The notes under the pieces were generated by a model that was not told the origin of the DNA, searched no databases, and saw only the letters and a list, made by a program, of their open reading frames with translations. Position numbers and translations under genes: made by a program. A stretch of DNA of 64,000 nt from Artemia franciscana (lineage: Eukaryota; Arthropoda; Branchiopoda; Anostraca; Artemiidae), in the NCBI RefSeq assembly GCF_032884065.1, contig NC_088881.1, forward strand, positions 4,646,001 through 4,710,000, written 5' to 3'. Shown here in pieces: positions 35,499-48,229 of this stretch. Every line of letters starts with the position of its first letter. Positions within the stretch are counted from its first letter, which is position 1.

Positions 35499-37730
35499 AA
35501 ACTCATGCCTACTAGAGGTCATTGTCACCCGCCTTCCCACAACAAAGCGTTTATTGCTTTTGATACATAGAACGATGCCCGAAAATTTTTAAGCCAATCG
35601 CAAACCTATTATTAAACAAGCAACCCGTTTTCTACTATAAAACCTGTGTGATCAAATATTGTATATTTATGGCCCTTGCCGTAGGGGCTGGATGGAACGG
35701 CAGTCGTGCCAAAACTGGATGAGTATTTATTGAAATTGTCGGCTTTTTGAAAATAAACGGAGTTTTCAAAAAAATTCGTGTTAAGATATCCTCCTCAAAA
35801 AGAAGAAAAATAAAAAAATAGCGATAGGATACCTAAAAAATTTGGATTTTAAAGCTGAATAAGTGGACTGATAAAAAACATCCCTTCAATATGTTCGGTC
35901 GAATGAATTTAACCCAACGACTTTAACAATCATCGAATGAGATTCGAATTCAAATTAGTTATATATAATAACTGAGAAAACATAAAATCGATAGGCTTTT
36001 GATTAAGTTGACCATAATATTGCAGTCAGTAACTTTGAATAGAAGCCTTTTTTTGAAAATTATATTTAGCTACTTTCAATGGTAGTAGTTAGACTGTAAA
36101 TAGTTAAATATGAAAGTTTTTATTTGGACCTCATGTATTCCTACTGGAGTTTTGTCAAGGATCTTCTTTTGTGGATAGTTTTGTTTCTTGTAATGATTAA
36201 AAATCTTGATCATGATTCCCCAAGTGGATGAAGACCTATGTATTCTAGTGTTTTTTTTTGTGATAGTATCAAAAATCCCTCTAGAAAAATTCGAAGCTAT
36301 GGTTGGGAAAGCCAATACTAAAATACGAAATCACAACCAAATAATTTTTGTAGGTTTTTAATTTTCTTGAATCCTCAATCATTTTCCTCGATCCAATTTA
36401 ACTTGAGATAACCATGACTGGTATAAAACTCGTCAGAACAATTATGGATCTATATTTGAAGCCTAGGTTAGATCTCTGATTTTTCATTATTTTTGTTAAG
36501 CTTTTAAACAAATCAAAATTTGCCCTTTTTCTATTTTCTTCTGCAGAGATAAGTTTCCGAAAGCGCAACTAGAAAGCTAGTTCTTAAATCCGCGACGAGT
36601 ATTGTCGGGTTTCAAAATCTCCTTCTGGTAGATTTGTTGCGGATAAACATTGAGGTACGCTTTTTTCTCACGCTGGAATTCCTAAGAGGCGTGAATACGC
36701 AGGTACTTCTTACTAATCACTAATTGTGATTGATATGCAGCTATCCCTTCTGAAAGATATGCTGATTGCAAGAATTAAGGACCACTCCTTCAATCTAAGA
36801 GGTCGACTTTAGTCTTACCATCGAGATTATTTACCTTCGAGATTATTACCATTAAACTTTTACCATCGAGATAAATCGAAATTATAGTTACAATTCCCGA
36901 ATCAGCTTCAATTGGCCGTTTTTTCTCACTTGACAATATTTAAAAAAAAAAAAAAAATTTAAATTTCTGGTTACTGTGAGTTGAATTTTGCTCTTTATGA
37001 GGTTGCAGCAATCCTTGCAACCATGATACAGTGATCGAGAATTTAAAGCTTAGTTAATTTTTCTTTGGGAGGATCTAATTGAGCGTCAATAAAGCAGGGA
37101 TGCATGTCCTGTAGATCATAATGCAATATAACCATAATAATATAAATTATTATAGACCGAGTTATTTGCACAGCCCTTCTGAAAGATATGCTGATTGCAA
37201 GAATTAAGGACCACTCCTTCAATCTAAGAGGTCGACTTTAGTCTTGACAACTGAAAGACAAATAGAAGTCTTTAGTCTTGACAAATAGAACGTTTATTTT
37301 TACTCCTCATCATATTTAAATCCAACACTAAACTGTTCTGGTAGATGCCATGATGACAGGAATCTAGGGATGCCGCCCCGCTCACAGGACTTGTATCGCG
37401 TAAGGAACCCCAAAAACAAACAAGGATATACATTCTAGTTTCTTACTTTTTGACGATTTCTGATAGATGTTGCGGTGATAAGAATTTTAGGATCTCCTTT
37501 CCTCTGGATCAAGGAGATGAGATCCCTCCCTGGAAAAGCATCAAAAACCCTAGAAAGCATATGATTATTATTATATGCTCATATATTATTATATGCTTTA
37601 TATCATTATAATTATTATATTATATACACACGCACGCATTTTTTTCACCATATGCATTTTGAAGAAATTATAATGACAAGAATTTAGGACCCTGTCCTCT
37701 CCCCACTGGATCGGAAATAGCATTGTATAT
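35499..37730. other. TUT-like intron 3, middle part
   Basis: A 74-bp direct duplication lies at 36745-36818 and 37174-37247 (CCCTTCTGAAAGATATGCTG onward, essentially identical). Otherwise no feature. Confidence 0.5.
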
Positions 37731-37947
37731 TGAATAAAAAAGGATATTTAATCTTTATTCGCTTCGTGCTCGGTATATTTCTTTTTGATCCAGCCATTAC
37801 TTCTTTTTTTTAATAATCCTTGTATTTTTAAGGTCTTTTATTTTCCATTGATTTTTTACAATTGGATTTCTTTATGTTACTCGGTTACTATGTGTGTACG
37901 ATTTTCAATAAAAAAGGGAAATATAATTTTTATTTCGGTACTTTTCT

Positions 37948-38332
37948 GTTATAGCAATCCCACTCAAGAAGTGAAGTTAGGTTAATCTAAGTGAAAATAC
38001 CAAAATATGATGAAAAAATAATACTTTAGAAACAAATCTGGGCTGTATATTTGCACATTAGGGGTGGGGGTAAAATGTAGCGGGTCTGCATGCAAAATGT
38101 GTTAGCTATACTTGTTCTGCATATTATGAAGTGAGAATTGTTTTCTAACTTGACGCTGTCCAAATACTGTACCCCCCTTAATTTGCAAATATATAGCCCA
38201 GATTATATAAGTCTAGTGTATTCTGTCACCCGCTACGTGTTTTTCTCTATACAGACAGATGAAAACCGGTTCTAGGTTTGTTATAGAGTTTTATACAGCG
38301 TAATTCTTAAGTGGGGTTGCTATAACAGTAAA
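37948..38332. mobile_element. MITE with ~27-bp terminal inverted repeats
   Basis: Left end CTGTTATAGCAATCCCACTC and right end GGGGTTGCTATAACAG are inverted repeats. A second inverted pair inside (GGGCTGTATATTTGCA at 38040 and TGCAAATATATAGCCC at about 38184) makes it foldback-like. No coding capacity. Target duplication unclear. Confidence 0.6.
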
Positions 38333-38339
38333 TTAACTT

Positions 38340-38625
38340 TATTTCTTTTTGCACTCGGGATTGAGTATAATATGTTTGGTTAAAAAGAGGTATTTAATCT
38401 AAATTTCTTTTTTGTGTTTGGGATATGTTTAATCGAAAGGGGATATTAAATCTTTATTTTTTTTTGCTCGGAATTGATAACAATGTGTTGAATAAAAAAG
38501 AGATATTTAATCTTTTTTTTCTGATCCGAATTGAGAACAATTTGTTTGATAAAAAAGGGATGTTTAATCGTTAAATTTTTTAATTGCTCGAGATTGAGTA
38601 TAACGTGTATGGTAAAATAGATAAT
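38340..38625 (+). repeat. ~65-bp minisatellite before exon 4
   Basis: Four to five degenerate units of GCTCGG-ATTGAG-ACAAT-TG-GATAAAAAAG followed by ATATTTAATC and a T run; a similar unit also lies at 37725-37790. Confidence 0.65.
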
Positions 38626-38763
38626 TTTTTTTTTTATTCCGTCCGAAGTTTCTTTATAAAATATCCCTTGTATTTTTCCAATGGTTTTACAGTTGGATTA
38701 CTGTACGATGCCCTGATTATTTTTATATGTATCCCCTTTTAATGTTATATTTTCACCCCTTAG

Positions 38764-39104
38764 GACAAACCCTGATCTTAGTCGGGTCCCATGCCTATGG
38801 GCTACCTATGGCGAATTCCGATGTTAATTTTATGGTTAAAGTTGACAGAACTCGAAGCATCTTTTGTCAAATGAACGAGCTAAAGCATTTATTCTCTAAC
38901 TGCTCTTTTGTTGAATCGGTCAAATTGGAAAGCACAGGTGTGTTACGTATAGTTGACAATTACCTATCTCGAAAAGTAACCATTACAGTTTATGATGAAG
39001 CTCATGAAAAGATGGCGCTGGTGCTGAAGCAGTACATCCACCACCTACAAGAAAATCTCCCTTTTGCTTGGAAGATTGTCGTAGCTTTTCGCTATTGGGC
39101 AAAT
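38764..39104 (+). CDS. TUT4/TUT7-like gene, exon 4 (inactive nucleotidyltransferase domain, partial)
   Basis: 341-base exon completing codon 376 and running to residue 489; donor GTAAGTG at 39105, phase 0. It shows the Pol-beta-type nucleotidyltransferase signature: GS at 383-384 followed by YGL, then SDVN at 394-397, and ends at the conserved AFRYWA segment (483-488). Active TUTases have SDxD plus a third Asp. Here the second Asp is Asn397 and the third-Asp strand reads KVTITV with no Asp, so two of three carboxylates are missing. The N-terminal module of animal TUT4/TUT7 is likewise inactive and has an SDVN-type motif, which is why I choose that family over single-module TUTases. The PAP-associated half, CCHC knuckles and active second module are not seen. 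A (CT)n tract follows in the intron. Confidence 0.82.
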
Positions 39105-39162
39105 GTAAGTGTTGTCTTTAATTTTTCACCGCTATTCAATCTCTTTTTTTATGCTCTCGCCC

Positions 39163-39850
<688 letters not shown>

Positions 39851-39937
39851 AAATTGAAAAAGTTGACTGGCAACGCTGACTAAATCCAAGCAGAAAAAAG
39901 GTATTTTGGACATTCATCAATCTGTGGACATCATGGT

Positions 39938-39938
39938 A

Positions 39939-40006
<68 letters not shown>
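39938..40006. repeat. (CA)n(TA)n compound microsatellite
   Basis: About 11 AC units followed by about 23 TA units, between two hAT-like terminal motifs (GGCAACGCTG at 39869 and CAGCGTTGCC at 40020). Confidence 0.9.
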
Positions 40007-40009
<3 letters not shown>

Positions 40010-40019
40010 CAGCAGACAG

Positions 40020-40309
40020 CAGCGTTGCCAACGCGTTACGGACGTATCATTTTTGCTACTATTTAGAGCTCCTGGCACAGTGCTGCACAATAAGAAATTT
40101 GTTGGTGCAATACATTTTTTTCCTATATATTTTTGTTTCCCTTGCTCCTTTCTTGCCAGGATTTCTGTTCAAGTTTTGGTCTATCAAAAAGTTTCATTCG
40201 TGTTATGGCAGATTTTTAACCCGCTGTTGAGATGGTACAATTTATCCTCTTGCATTACAATTTTAGTTGGAAAATTGGTACAGTTTATTTCAAAGCGTTG
40301 GCAACGCTG
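40020..40309. mobile_element. hAT-like MITE, 290 bp
   Basis: Perfect 15-bp terminal inverted repeats CAGCGTTGCCAACGC and GCGTTGGCAACGCTG. Flanks are GCAGACAG and GTAGACAG, an 8-bp target duplication with one mismatch, the length made by hAT transposases. No coding capacity. Confidence 0.7.
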
Positions 40310-41480
40310 GTAGACAGCATACTATTGATTGACAGTATATAGATCAGAAAAATTTTCGTACAAACCATCTTTTTCTGTAATTTTTGGAAAAAGATTACAA
40401 AATTTAAAGTCTATAGAACACAGCCTCATTATCGTCTAAAAGCCCCAATTCCTTTTTAATAGCTACTCAACGACTTTATAATGAAGTTTCTCTCTTTTAT
40501 CTCTCTTTAGTGACTCTTTTTGACTCTCTTTGAAAGGAAAGAACTTTCCTAAGACTGTTTCAATCATGTAAACTTTTTCTATATGCTTGGCAATTTATAA
40601 ATCTATTGCTCTATCTTAACAAAAAAGTCTAAAAATTTATTGGCCATTCCTGTCCGTAATTTTTAGCCAGAAACGCTTTTTAAGTCCTGAAAACATGATT
40701 AATTATCTACAGTATTCAGTCAGAATAAACTGTTGGTTAACAACGTTACAGAAAACGTTTTGGGAGTACCCTACTAGTACAAAGAATAGTATAAAGAAAA
40801 CTCATGTCCTTGAAAAATTGTGCAATGCAAACTCCTTCTTTGATACACAAAACTCCAAGAATGATTTCAAACCCCTCACCCTGTACCGGAAATTTAGTTT
40901 CAGGAGTAAGTCGTCCTTTAAAATACAAAAATGATGGTCGTAAGAAAAAGGAAGAGAGCGAATTCGTTCGGGAATTGTTGGTTAAATTTTTATTTTCACC
41001 TCTTCAACCATTCAGATTCACCAATCAGCAATAAATCAAATAGATATCCTCTGTACTCCTTAGCCAATCGCAAGGGCAGATCTTGAGAAAAATCTTGGAG
41101 GAGGGGGGCAATGTGACAATGGCACCAATAAGCAAAATCTCGGGGGGGGGGAGTGACAAGGGTACCAAAAATTAATCAAATTGACAAATTCATTTTCAAA
41201 AAAGCGAAAACCGGAAAAAAAACAAGGAATGAGGGTTGTATAAAAAATCTTGGGGGGCTGTCCCCCGGCCCCCTGCCCTGGATCCGCCAGTTGACAGTCG
41301 TCAAAAACCAGGGATTACTGTCAATTTAATTTGTCTTTGTCTTCATGATGGTTTGACTAGCTTTTAATCTGTCCCTTAAAGAGGAAATAATTTATCGTTC
41401 AGAAACCAAGGGTCCAATCATTAGAAACATTGAGTTATATGTCTAAAGACTCAGGTTGACCCTGCTACTTTACCATAAAA
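40310..41480. other. Spacer, no gene recognised
   Basis: A G-rich stretch at 41100-41160 and GGGGGGCTGTCCCCCGGCCCC at 41254 look like part of a repeat; otherwise plain AT-rich DNA. Confidence 0.4.
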
Positions 41481-41499
41481 GATATGCAACATAGTTTTA

Positions 41500-42060
41500 A
41501 AAAGGCCGATGTTCTATACGAATAGAACATCATATATAGCACCGTATAAAAGTGAGTTCCTGCCACAATTCTCCTTTACGGGTGCGAAACATGGTCGGCA
41601 AAACTACAACACGAGAATACACTTAAGGTGTTTGAGCATACTTGTCTACGAAGAATTCTCAGAGTACAGCTACGTGACCGTACCTCCAACGTGAATATAC
41701 GTCGAATGTGCAATATTCAGAGTTGTTGTGCTCACTATTAAAGAACGCCGTTTGAAATGGTTGGGCCATGTATTACGGAAACCGCCAGAGTACCTGCCTC
41801 GCCAAATACTTCTAGTTGAGCCTATTAGCTACTGGAAGAAACGCCAAGGAGGACAGAGGAAGAACTGGTGGAACCTGGCCAAGTCAGACCTTGAACCAAT
41901 CGGGGGTTTCAGAAAATTCGGTCACAGATGGTCAACACAGTGGCTCGCCTTTGCAGAGCAGCTGGCACAAGATCGATCAACATGGTCCAAGAAGGTCTCT
42001 AAGATCATCGATGCCGGGCGAGGTGGAAACGCCTGATTCCCGTCACAAGTACAAGTAAGT
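41500..42060 (+). mobile_element. LINE C-terminal fragment with AAGT-type tail, + strand
   Basis: Frames read TILLYGCETW-like, EHTCLRRILRVQLRDRTSN, then KERRLKWLGHVLRKPPEYLPRQIL and a C-terminal WSKKVSKIIDAGRGGNA, typical of the end of RTE/CR1-type LINE RT proteins. It ends CACAAGTACAAGTAAGTAAG, a microsatellite tail. At least two frameshifts. Confidence 0.72.
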
Positions 42061-42070
42061 AAGTTCCTGC

Positions 42071-42170
42071 NNNNNNNNNNNNNNNNNNNNNNNNNNNNNN
42101 NNNNNNNNNNNNNNNNNNNNNNNNNNNNNNNNNNNNNNNNNNNNNNNNNNNNNNNNNNNNNNNNNNNNNN
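42071..42170. other. Assembly gap, 100 N
   Basis: Exactly 100 N, so the true gap length is probably unknown. An exon of the TUT-like gene could be lost here. Confidence 0.98.
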
Positions 42171-42460
42171 GTTATGCCCTGGTATGTAAAGTTGCTATGG
42201 AACGGATGGTCATATAAAATTTCGAATCGGATAGGGCTTATTTGGTTGGAAGTAAGAAGATTTAGTGCCTTTTTTAAGAGTCAAAAGTGAAGGGAGTGCC
42301 CTAGCCCCTTCCCCACAAGCCTATCATTCCCAAACATATTCGATCAAAAATTTAAGAGAACTACTTTGTTCAGCATTGTTGAAAGGTCAAGATAATTATG
42401 TCTTTGAGGAAGTTGAACTCCCCTGAGTTCTCAGGTGAAGACCTATAAGTTAGGCAATTT
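42171..42460 (+). repeat. Diverged foldback-family fragment
   Basis: Shares TAGTGCCTTTTTTAAGAG, CCTTCCCCACAAG and ATAATTATGTCTTTGAGG landmarks with the family but is older. Confidence 0.5.
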
Positions 42461-43020
42461 ACTATTACTACTACTAACAACCCACCGCAATCCTCCCATC
42501 CCAGACGAGGATGACCTGCTTTCCGTGTAGCCCTAACTTCCGCGCTAGACGGTTGGCCAAAAAGGACAATCTTTGGAAATATGTCATCCTTAATCCAGAG
42601 AAAGTGCCCTAGCAATGTCAACCCTTCTTTCATTATAGCCCTAGAAAGCGGGATTGAACCACGTTTTTCGTACAGCCTGTTGTTTAAAATACGGTCGGTG
42701 AGCCGGGTACCCAGAACAGTCCGTAGGCAATTTCTCTGGAAAATATCTAGTAAATCTTCATCCGCTTTTCGAAGCGCCCATGCTTCAGAGCCATATTTGA
42801 CCCTGTCATCATAGTACCTTCCAATATTCTAATTTTGGTTTGCAGACTTATCTTCCTATCCTTCCAAAATTTTTTTTAACTGTGAAAAAAACACCCTAAG
42901 CCTTGCCTATTCTACTTTTAACATCTTCACTGCTCCCACCGTTTTTTCTAAAATACTACTAAGGTAAAAGAAGCTGCCCACCAGATTAATCTTGTGTTTA
43001 CCCAGTGTCACCTTTTCATC

Positions 43021-43761
43021 TTAACCTATTCTTAGTCTTCGTGACTTAGTCGTCTTAACGTTAATTCTTAGACCTATTCTAGCACTTTGAACTCGCAAAA
43101 CCTCTAAGAGTTCTTTCATTTTGCTCGCGCTTTCATCTAGGATGCTTAAATCATCAGCATAATCCAAGTCCAGGAGATTTTTTCCTCCCCATTTGATTCC
43201 GTGAACTCTCATTGCCTTTCCCGCGCTCCTGAAGACAAAGTCCATCAAAATGATCCACGTAAAGGGGGATAGAACACAACCATGCCTAACTCCTAATTTC
43301 ATACAAAACCATCTGCTAACCTCGTTTCCTTCCTTAATCGCAGCAGTATTATTCTCGTACATAGCACTAATCACTTTAGTGTATTTTTCTCGTATAGCAT
43401 ACATGGATAAGACCTTTACTAAAGCTCTTCTATCAACAGAATCGAACGCTTGCTCATAATCTATAAAACTAAGGAACAAAGGTGTGTGACAACTATGGCA
43501 CTTCTGGATTATTAACCTAAGAGTAAAAATATGGTCGACACTTCCTCTATCTTTTCTAAAACCGTACCGTTCTTCTCTTGAAACTTTGTCTACAGAATCT
43601 CTCAGTCTAAAAAGTATAATATTACTAAGTAATTTGCTACCTACAGAGACCAGACTTATGCGTTGACAATTACAACACCCACTCTTGTCACCTTTCTTAT
43701 ACAGTGGTTTAATTAAGGTGTTCCTAAAATCGTTAGGAACATTCCCTTTTTCAAAAATCAT
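43021..43761 (-). pseudogene. LINE reverse transcriptase core
   Basis: 246 open codons with RT motifs in order: NDFRNTLIKPLYKKGDKSGCCN, YGFRKDRGSVDHIFTLR, FIDYEQAFDSVDR (motif A Asp), GVRHGCVLSPF (motif B), DLDYADDLSIL (motif C YADD). The catalytic Asp residues are intact but the flanking endonuclease and C terminus are broken. Confidence 0.85.
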
Positions 43762-43962
43762 GCTCGTAATTTCCAGTAGGTTATTTCAAACCTCAGAGCC
43801 ACCATATTAAGAAATTCATATACCACAACAGCACCTGAAGCCTTATTAATTTTTTAATCCTTTCACTACTGACGCTAATTCTTCCTCAGAACACAAATCT
43901 TTTTTCACATCCAAAGCATTACAAACTTTCCTCCATACCTTTTCCTCCAAGAGTATCTCGGT

Positions 43963-44361
43963 TTAGCATATTTTTAAAATGCTCTGCTCATCTCTCTTTA
44001 ACTCTTTCTTTGTCACTAATTGCGGCCTTTCTTTAACTGGGACAATTCCAGACGGACAACGTCCTCTCAATTTATTAACATGCCAGCACAATATTGTACT
44101 ACTATGCCGTCTATCTGTATCTTTCAGATCTTTGGCAATTTTATCCAAGGCCTTCACTTCACACCTCGTTAGCTCATATTTTAATGCTTTCTCCATTTTC
44201 TTTACATTCTTTTTGTTTTCACAAAATCTATCACTCTGACAAGTATTGTACAGACCCCTTCTTCTCTCTATTAAACATAAAGCTTCTTCACTAATATTCC
44301 TAGCTGCAGTCTTAACTTTCTTCCCTAAAGCACCATCAGCAGCTTCACAAAATGTTTTCAA
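43963..44361 (-). pseudogene. LINE linker between endonuclease and RT
   Basis: 132 codons, Lys/Glu-rich, with KLRGRCPSGIVPVK (the usual LINE phrase just before the RT). Frame is broken relative to the RT core at about 43960-43760. Confidence 0.65.
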
Positions 44362-45529
44362 AAATTATTCAAACCATCTTCCACATTGTCAAATTTAAAC
44401 TCTCGAGTTTAGTATTCAACTGTTCCTGGAAAGTTTCTCTCAAATTCCATCCTGGAGTATACCAACATCACAACTTCCCGGGAGGTAGTTTTTTTTTTCG
44501 GATTTTCAGCTTTAAATTATCCGTAGACACTACTGTATGGTGATCTTTATTTTTAACATCAATAAAAGCACTCCTACATAGCCTAGTATCTTGTATTGAC
44601 CCTACCAGTCTTCAGTTTACTGTAATATAATCAATAAGTTTTACTGTCTTATCGTCACATGAATATCATGTCAACTTATGGGTCGTTTTATGACCAATTA
44701 CCATATTGGTTATAACTGGATTGTTATACCTAAAAAATTGCAGAAGTCTATAGCCATTACTGTTTTCTTTTCATACACCGAATTTTATCTAGGCTATAAC
44801 ACCATCAGTCCCTATTTTTACCAGCCTGGGCGTTAAAATCTCTTAGTAAACCAGCAGATTTCTACCTAGTGCCCTGTCTATTTGCTCATGTAACTTTAAG
44901 AAAAATTCATATGTGCCACTAGTCAGTCGGTTAAACAGGGGCATATACTACTATAACTGACCCTGATCTTTTTAGTCATAAAATGAGCAATTTTTATTTT
45001 ATTATTAATGCCTTCCAAGCCTAAACAAGACTTGAAAGCTTCAAGAGTAGGGCAAATTCATCATAAGCCCTATTCACTTTCTTTGTATCCCCATTATTTC
45101 TTCATGAGTAAACAAATTCTATATCAACTAACTTTATTCTTCCTACCCCTGGGATATGAGTTTCTGAAGCTCCTAATAAGCCCAGTTCGAATCGTCTGAA
45201 TTTGTCAGTCAAAATATTGATACGGTAGTCACTTTGTAACGTCGTAACATTCTAAGTTCCGATTTTCATGTTCTTTGAATCATTGAAATTATTTTGGCCT
45301 CAGGAAAAGCGATGATCATGGATACCAGTGCAGGACGGGGATCAATATATTTTCTCAAGTCTACACCGAAGGGGTCAGAGCCAGACAGCAAGAAGGCCCT
45401 GGGACCTCCACTGCTCAGCGCTTTCCCTCAAATGGACCTTGGTAGTTTAAGAAAACTCAAACCCTTACCAATCCAGCTAGAAAATGCCACTCGTTTGGCA
45501 GCTTTAAAATACTCATAAAAAATGTTTTG

Positions 45530-46394
45530 TTTCCATATGGTTAATTTTTCCCTAACGTAGCCTATATAGTACTATCCATTTTTTTAAACTCCTTTCTTCA
45601 AATCCACTAGACAATATTAAAAGAAAAAAATCTTTCCTTGATTACTATAATATCTCTCTCGACACTCAGCTCCTTCCCTCAAATTCACTAAAGAAAAAAA
45701 AAATCATAACTAGACAGCCCTTCTACCACTCTTGACGCTCAGCACCTTCCTTCAAATGCACTAAACAATAATAAAAGAAAAAAACATAAGTTAATTACTA
45801 TTCTACAAAATTTAAACCCAATCAAATTAGTACTAAAGATAACTATTCAAATTTTAATTAGTCAGTAATTTACATTTCAGAGTTTAAGGCTCCAATTACC
45901 GAAGGTAATTCCAGACCGCGGCATCAATGACCACTATTCTTCCACCAGCAACGGCATTATTTCAATAGTGACAAAATCATGTATGTTATCATACATCATT
46001 CATAAATATGAATTATGGCTCTTTCACCCTAGGCTGTAGATCTTTTAACACTAGCATAAATCTGTGACATTTTGAAAAAAGGACATAAGTGCACTTTCCC
46101 TAATCTTACAGGAGAACAAAATTAAAATAAATTTCTCAGTCAGAATTTAAGAAACTTGAAACGTTAAAAACTGATTCTTAGTTAATTTTTCGATCAGAAT
46201 TCGCTGTAAATGTTCAAATTCCTGAATTGTTCGTTGCTTAGAAAATAAGAGAGTTTTGCTTTTTTTATTCCCTTTTGGAACAATTTATAACTGAATCAGA
46301 ACTAAAGATATACCCGTTTGGAATGGACCAATCGATAGATCTCTTTGAATGGTTTTGGAACAAAGTGGATTTCGGCCTCTTTTGTTGATTAAAT
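45530..46394. other. Spacer, no gene recognised
   Basis: 45590-45790 contains three short degenerate repeats around CTTCCCTCAAATTCACTA and AATAATAAAAGAAAAAAA. No coding signal. Confidence 0.45.
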
Positions 46395-46423
46395 TAAAAC
46401 AAACAAACTAGTTTTTCTAACTG

Positions 46424-46664
46424 GAAGTAAGGAGTGACATTAAAACTTAAAACAAACAGAAATTACTCCGTGTATGAAAGGGGCTGTTCCCTTCTCAACG
46501 CCCCACTATTTATGCTAAAGTTTGACTCTTTCTCTAAATTTTACTTTATTAAATAGTAAAAATCTTTTGCGTAAAGAGCAGGGCGTTGAGAAGGGAACAG
46601 CCCCTTTCATACACGGAGTAATTTCTGTTAGTTTTAAGTTTTAATGTCGCTCCTTACTTTCAAT
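46424..46664. repeat. 240-bp foldback element a
   Basis: Left arm AAGTAAGGAGTGACATTAAAAC onward pairs with right arm ending GTTTTAATGTCGCTCCTTAC. Shared arm-specific bases are GTGTATGAAA/TTTCATACAC and CTTCTCAACG/CGTTGAGAAG. Confidence 0.85.
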
Positions 46665-46689
46665 AAAATAAAAACAACAAGTTTTTTTT

Positions 46690-47005
46690 AACTGAAAGTA
46701 AGGAGCGAAATTAAAACTTAAAACGAATAGAGATTACCCCGTATATGAAAGGGGCTGTTCCCTCTTCAACGTCTTGCTCTTTGCGCTTAAGTTCGACTCT
46801 TTCTCTCAACTTTACTTTTTAATTAAAATTTTTATTTTAAAAAACTTTTTATTTTTTAATTAAACCCAACTGAACCTTAAACCTAAACCTAAAACAGTAA
46901 AAACTTTAGCGTAAAGAGCAGGGCGTTGAAGAGGGAACAGCCCTTTTCATATACGGGGTAATTTCTGTTCGTTATAAGTTTTAATGTCGCTCCTTACTTT
47001 CAGTA
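46690..47005. repeat. Foldback element b (longer loop)
   Basis: Arms as in element a but with GTATATGAAA/TTTCATATAC and CTCTTCAACG/CGTTGAAGAG. The loop is expanded by AATTAAA-rich sequence and CCTAAACCTAAA. Confidence 0.85.
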
Positions 47006-48229
47006 AAAAAAACTTACTTTTTTTATTTAATTTCTGAACTTTTTTAGTTAATACATGTTTTGATTTCGGTTCTCCGCAGATGAATAATTAAAGCAAAATT
47101 TGCATATTTGTTTATTTGGCTAAATGGCTTTCCCATAATTTTGATCGAATGATTTTGAGAAAAAACAAAAGGGGGAGGAGGCCCAGTTGCCCTCCAATTT
47201 TCAGGTACTTAAAAAGGCAACTAGAACTTTTAGTTTCTTACGAACGTTTTCATTAGTAAAAGATATACGTAACTTACGAATTAGCTTATGTAACAAACTT
47301 CTATATTTGTATGTTTTATTACGTATATGAGAGGGTTCGCCCACTCGTCAATACCTCACTCTTTACACTAAAACATAAATTTTGTCCCCTTGATCAGAAA
47401 GGCCGTAGAATAAATAGTTGAAATTACTAAAAATACTGTAGTGTAAAGAGTGAGGTATTAGGAGGAGGTGAACCCCTTATGTGCGTAATATTTCTGTTGG
47501 TTTTAAGCTTTAATGCTACTCCTTATTTAAAAAAAATTTCAATATTTATTTTTTCATTGTTTTTTAGATAATGCTAGAAAATGCTGCACCCCCTTTATGG
47601 GGCGCAGCAATTCCCCCATGACAAATGTCTCCATGGACAGTTTTCTCCCACACAACCCCCTCTTCTCAACTCCCCCTCCCAACCAAAAAACGCCCCTGAA
47701 AACATCTGTACACTTCCCAATAACAATTACTATATGCAAACACTGGTCAAAATTCGGAACTTTCAGCTCCTCCCACTGGGACTGCGGGGGAGTAAGTCGT
47801 CCCCAAAGACATAGTTATAGAGTTTTTCGACCATTTTGAATAAAATAGCTATCTCCGAATTTTGATCCGACGACTTTGAGAAAATATGAGCGTGGGAGGG
47901 TGCCTAAGTGCCCTCCAATTGTTTTGGTCACTTAAAAAGGGCACTTGAACTTTTCATTTCCGTTCTAATGAGCCCTTTCGCAAAATTCTAGAACCACTGA
48001 GTCGATACGATCACCCCTGGAAAAAAAAATAAACAGGCATCCGTGATTTGATGAAACTTCTATATTTAAAATGAGCATAAAAATCCGATTCTTTTGGTGT
48101 ATCTTTTAGGATCAAAATGCCGTTTTTTGAGTTCCATTTACTATTGATCCGGGTTGCTCCTTACTACAGTTCGTTACCACGAACTGTTTGACTGAACAAA
48201 AAGTTGAACATTTTTCCAACTCGGGAAAG

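Larger units (their letters stand above)
42461..45520 (-). mobile_element. RTE-like LINE, near full length, decayed
   Basis: On the - strand: a 5' leader (45520-45270), endonuclease start MKIGT-stop-NVTTLQSDYR at 45269 (the normal GTWN Trp codon is TAG here), endonuclease end KTVKLIDYITVN and DHHTVV (about 44640-44540), RT linker (44361-43963), RT core (43761-43021), C-terminal GHFLWIKDDIFPKIVLFG (42600-42520) and a GTTGTTAGTAGTAGTAATAG tail at 42462-42481. Several stops and frameshifts make it inactive. Confidence 0.78.
46395..48191 (-). repeat. Large foldback repeat family, copy 6, with two tandem foldbacks
   Basis: Two consecutive foldbacks (46424-46664 and 46690-47005) are followed by the rest of the family order and the terminal hairpin 48167-48186 plus TTTGA. 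It is the longest copy here. Confidence 0.78.

Noticed and set aside
40804-41034. 76-codon + strand frame as the next TUT exon
   Set aside because: No similarity to the expected PAP-associated region and no suitable acceptor.
45294-45518. + strand open frame of 74 codons after a CCTCAG acceptor-like site
   Set aside because: It is antisense to the 5' leader of the LINE at 42461-45520, whose endonuclease start lies immediately next to it.
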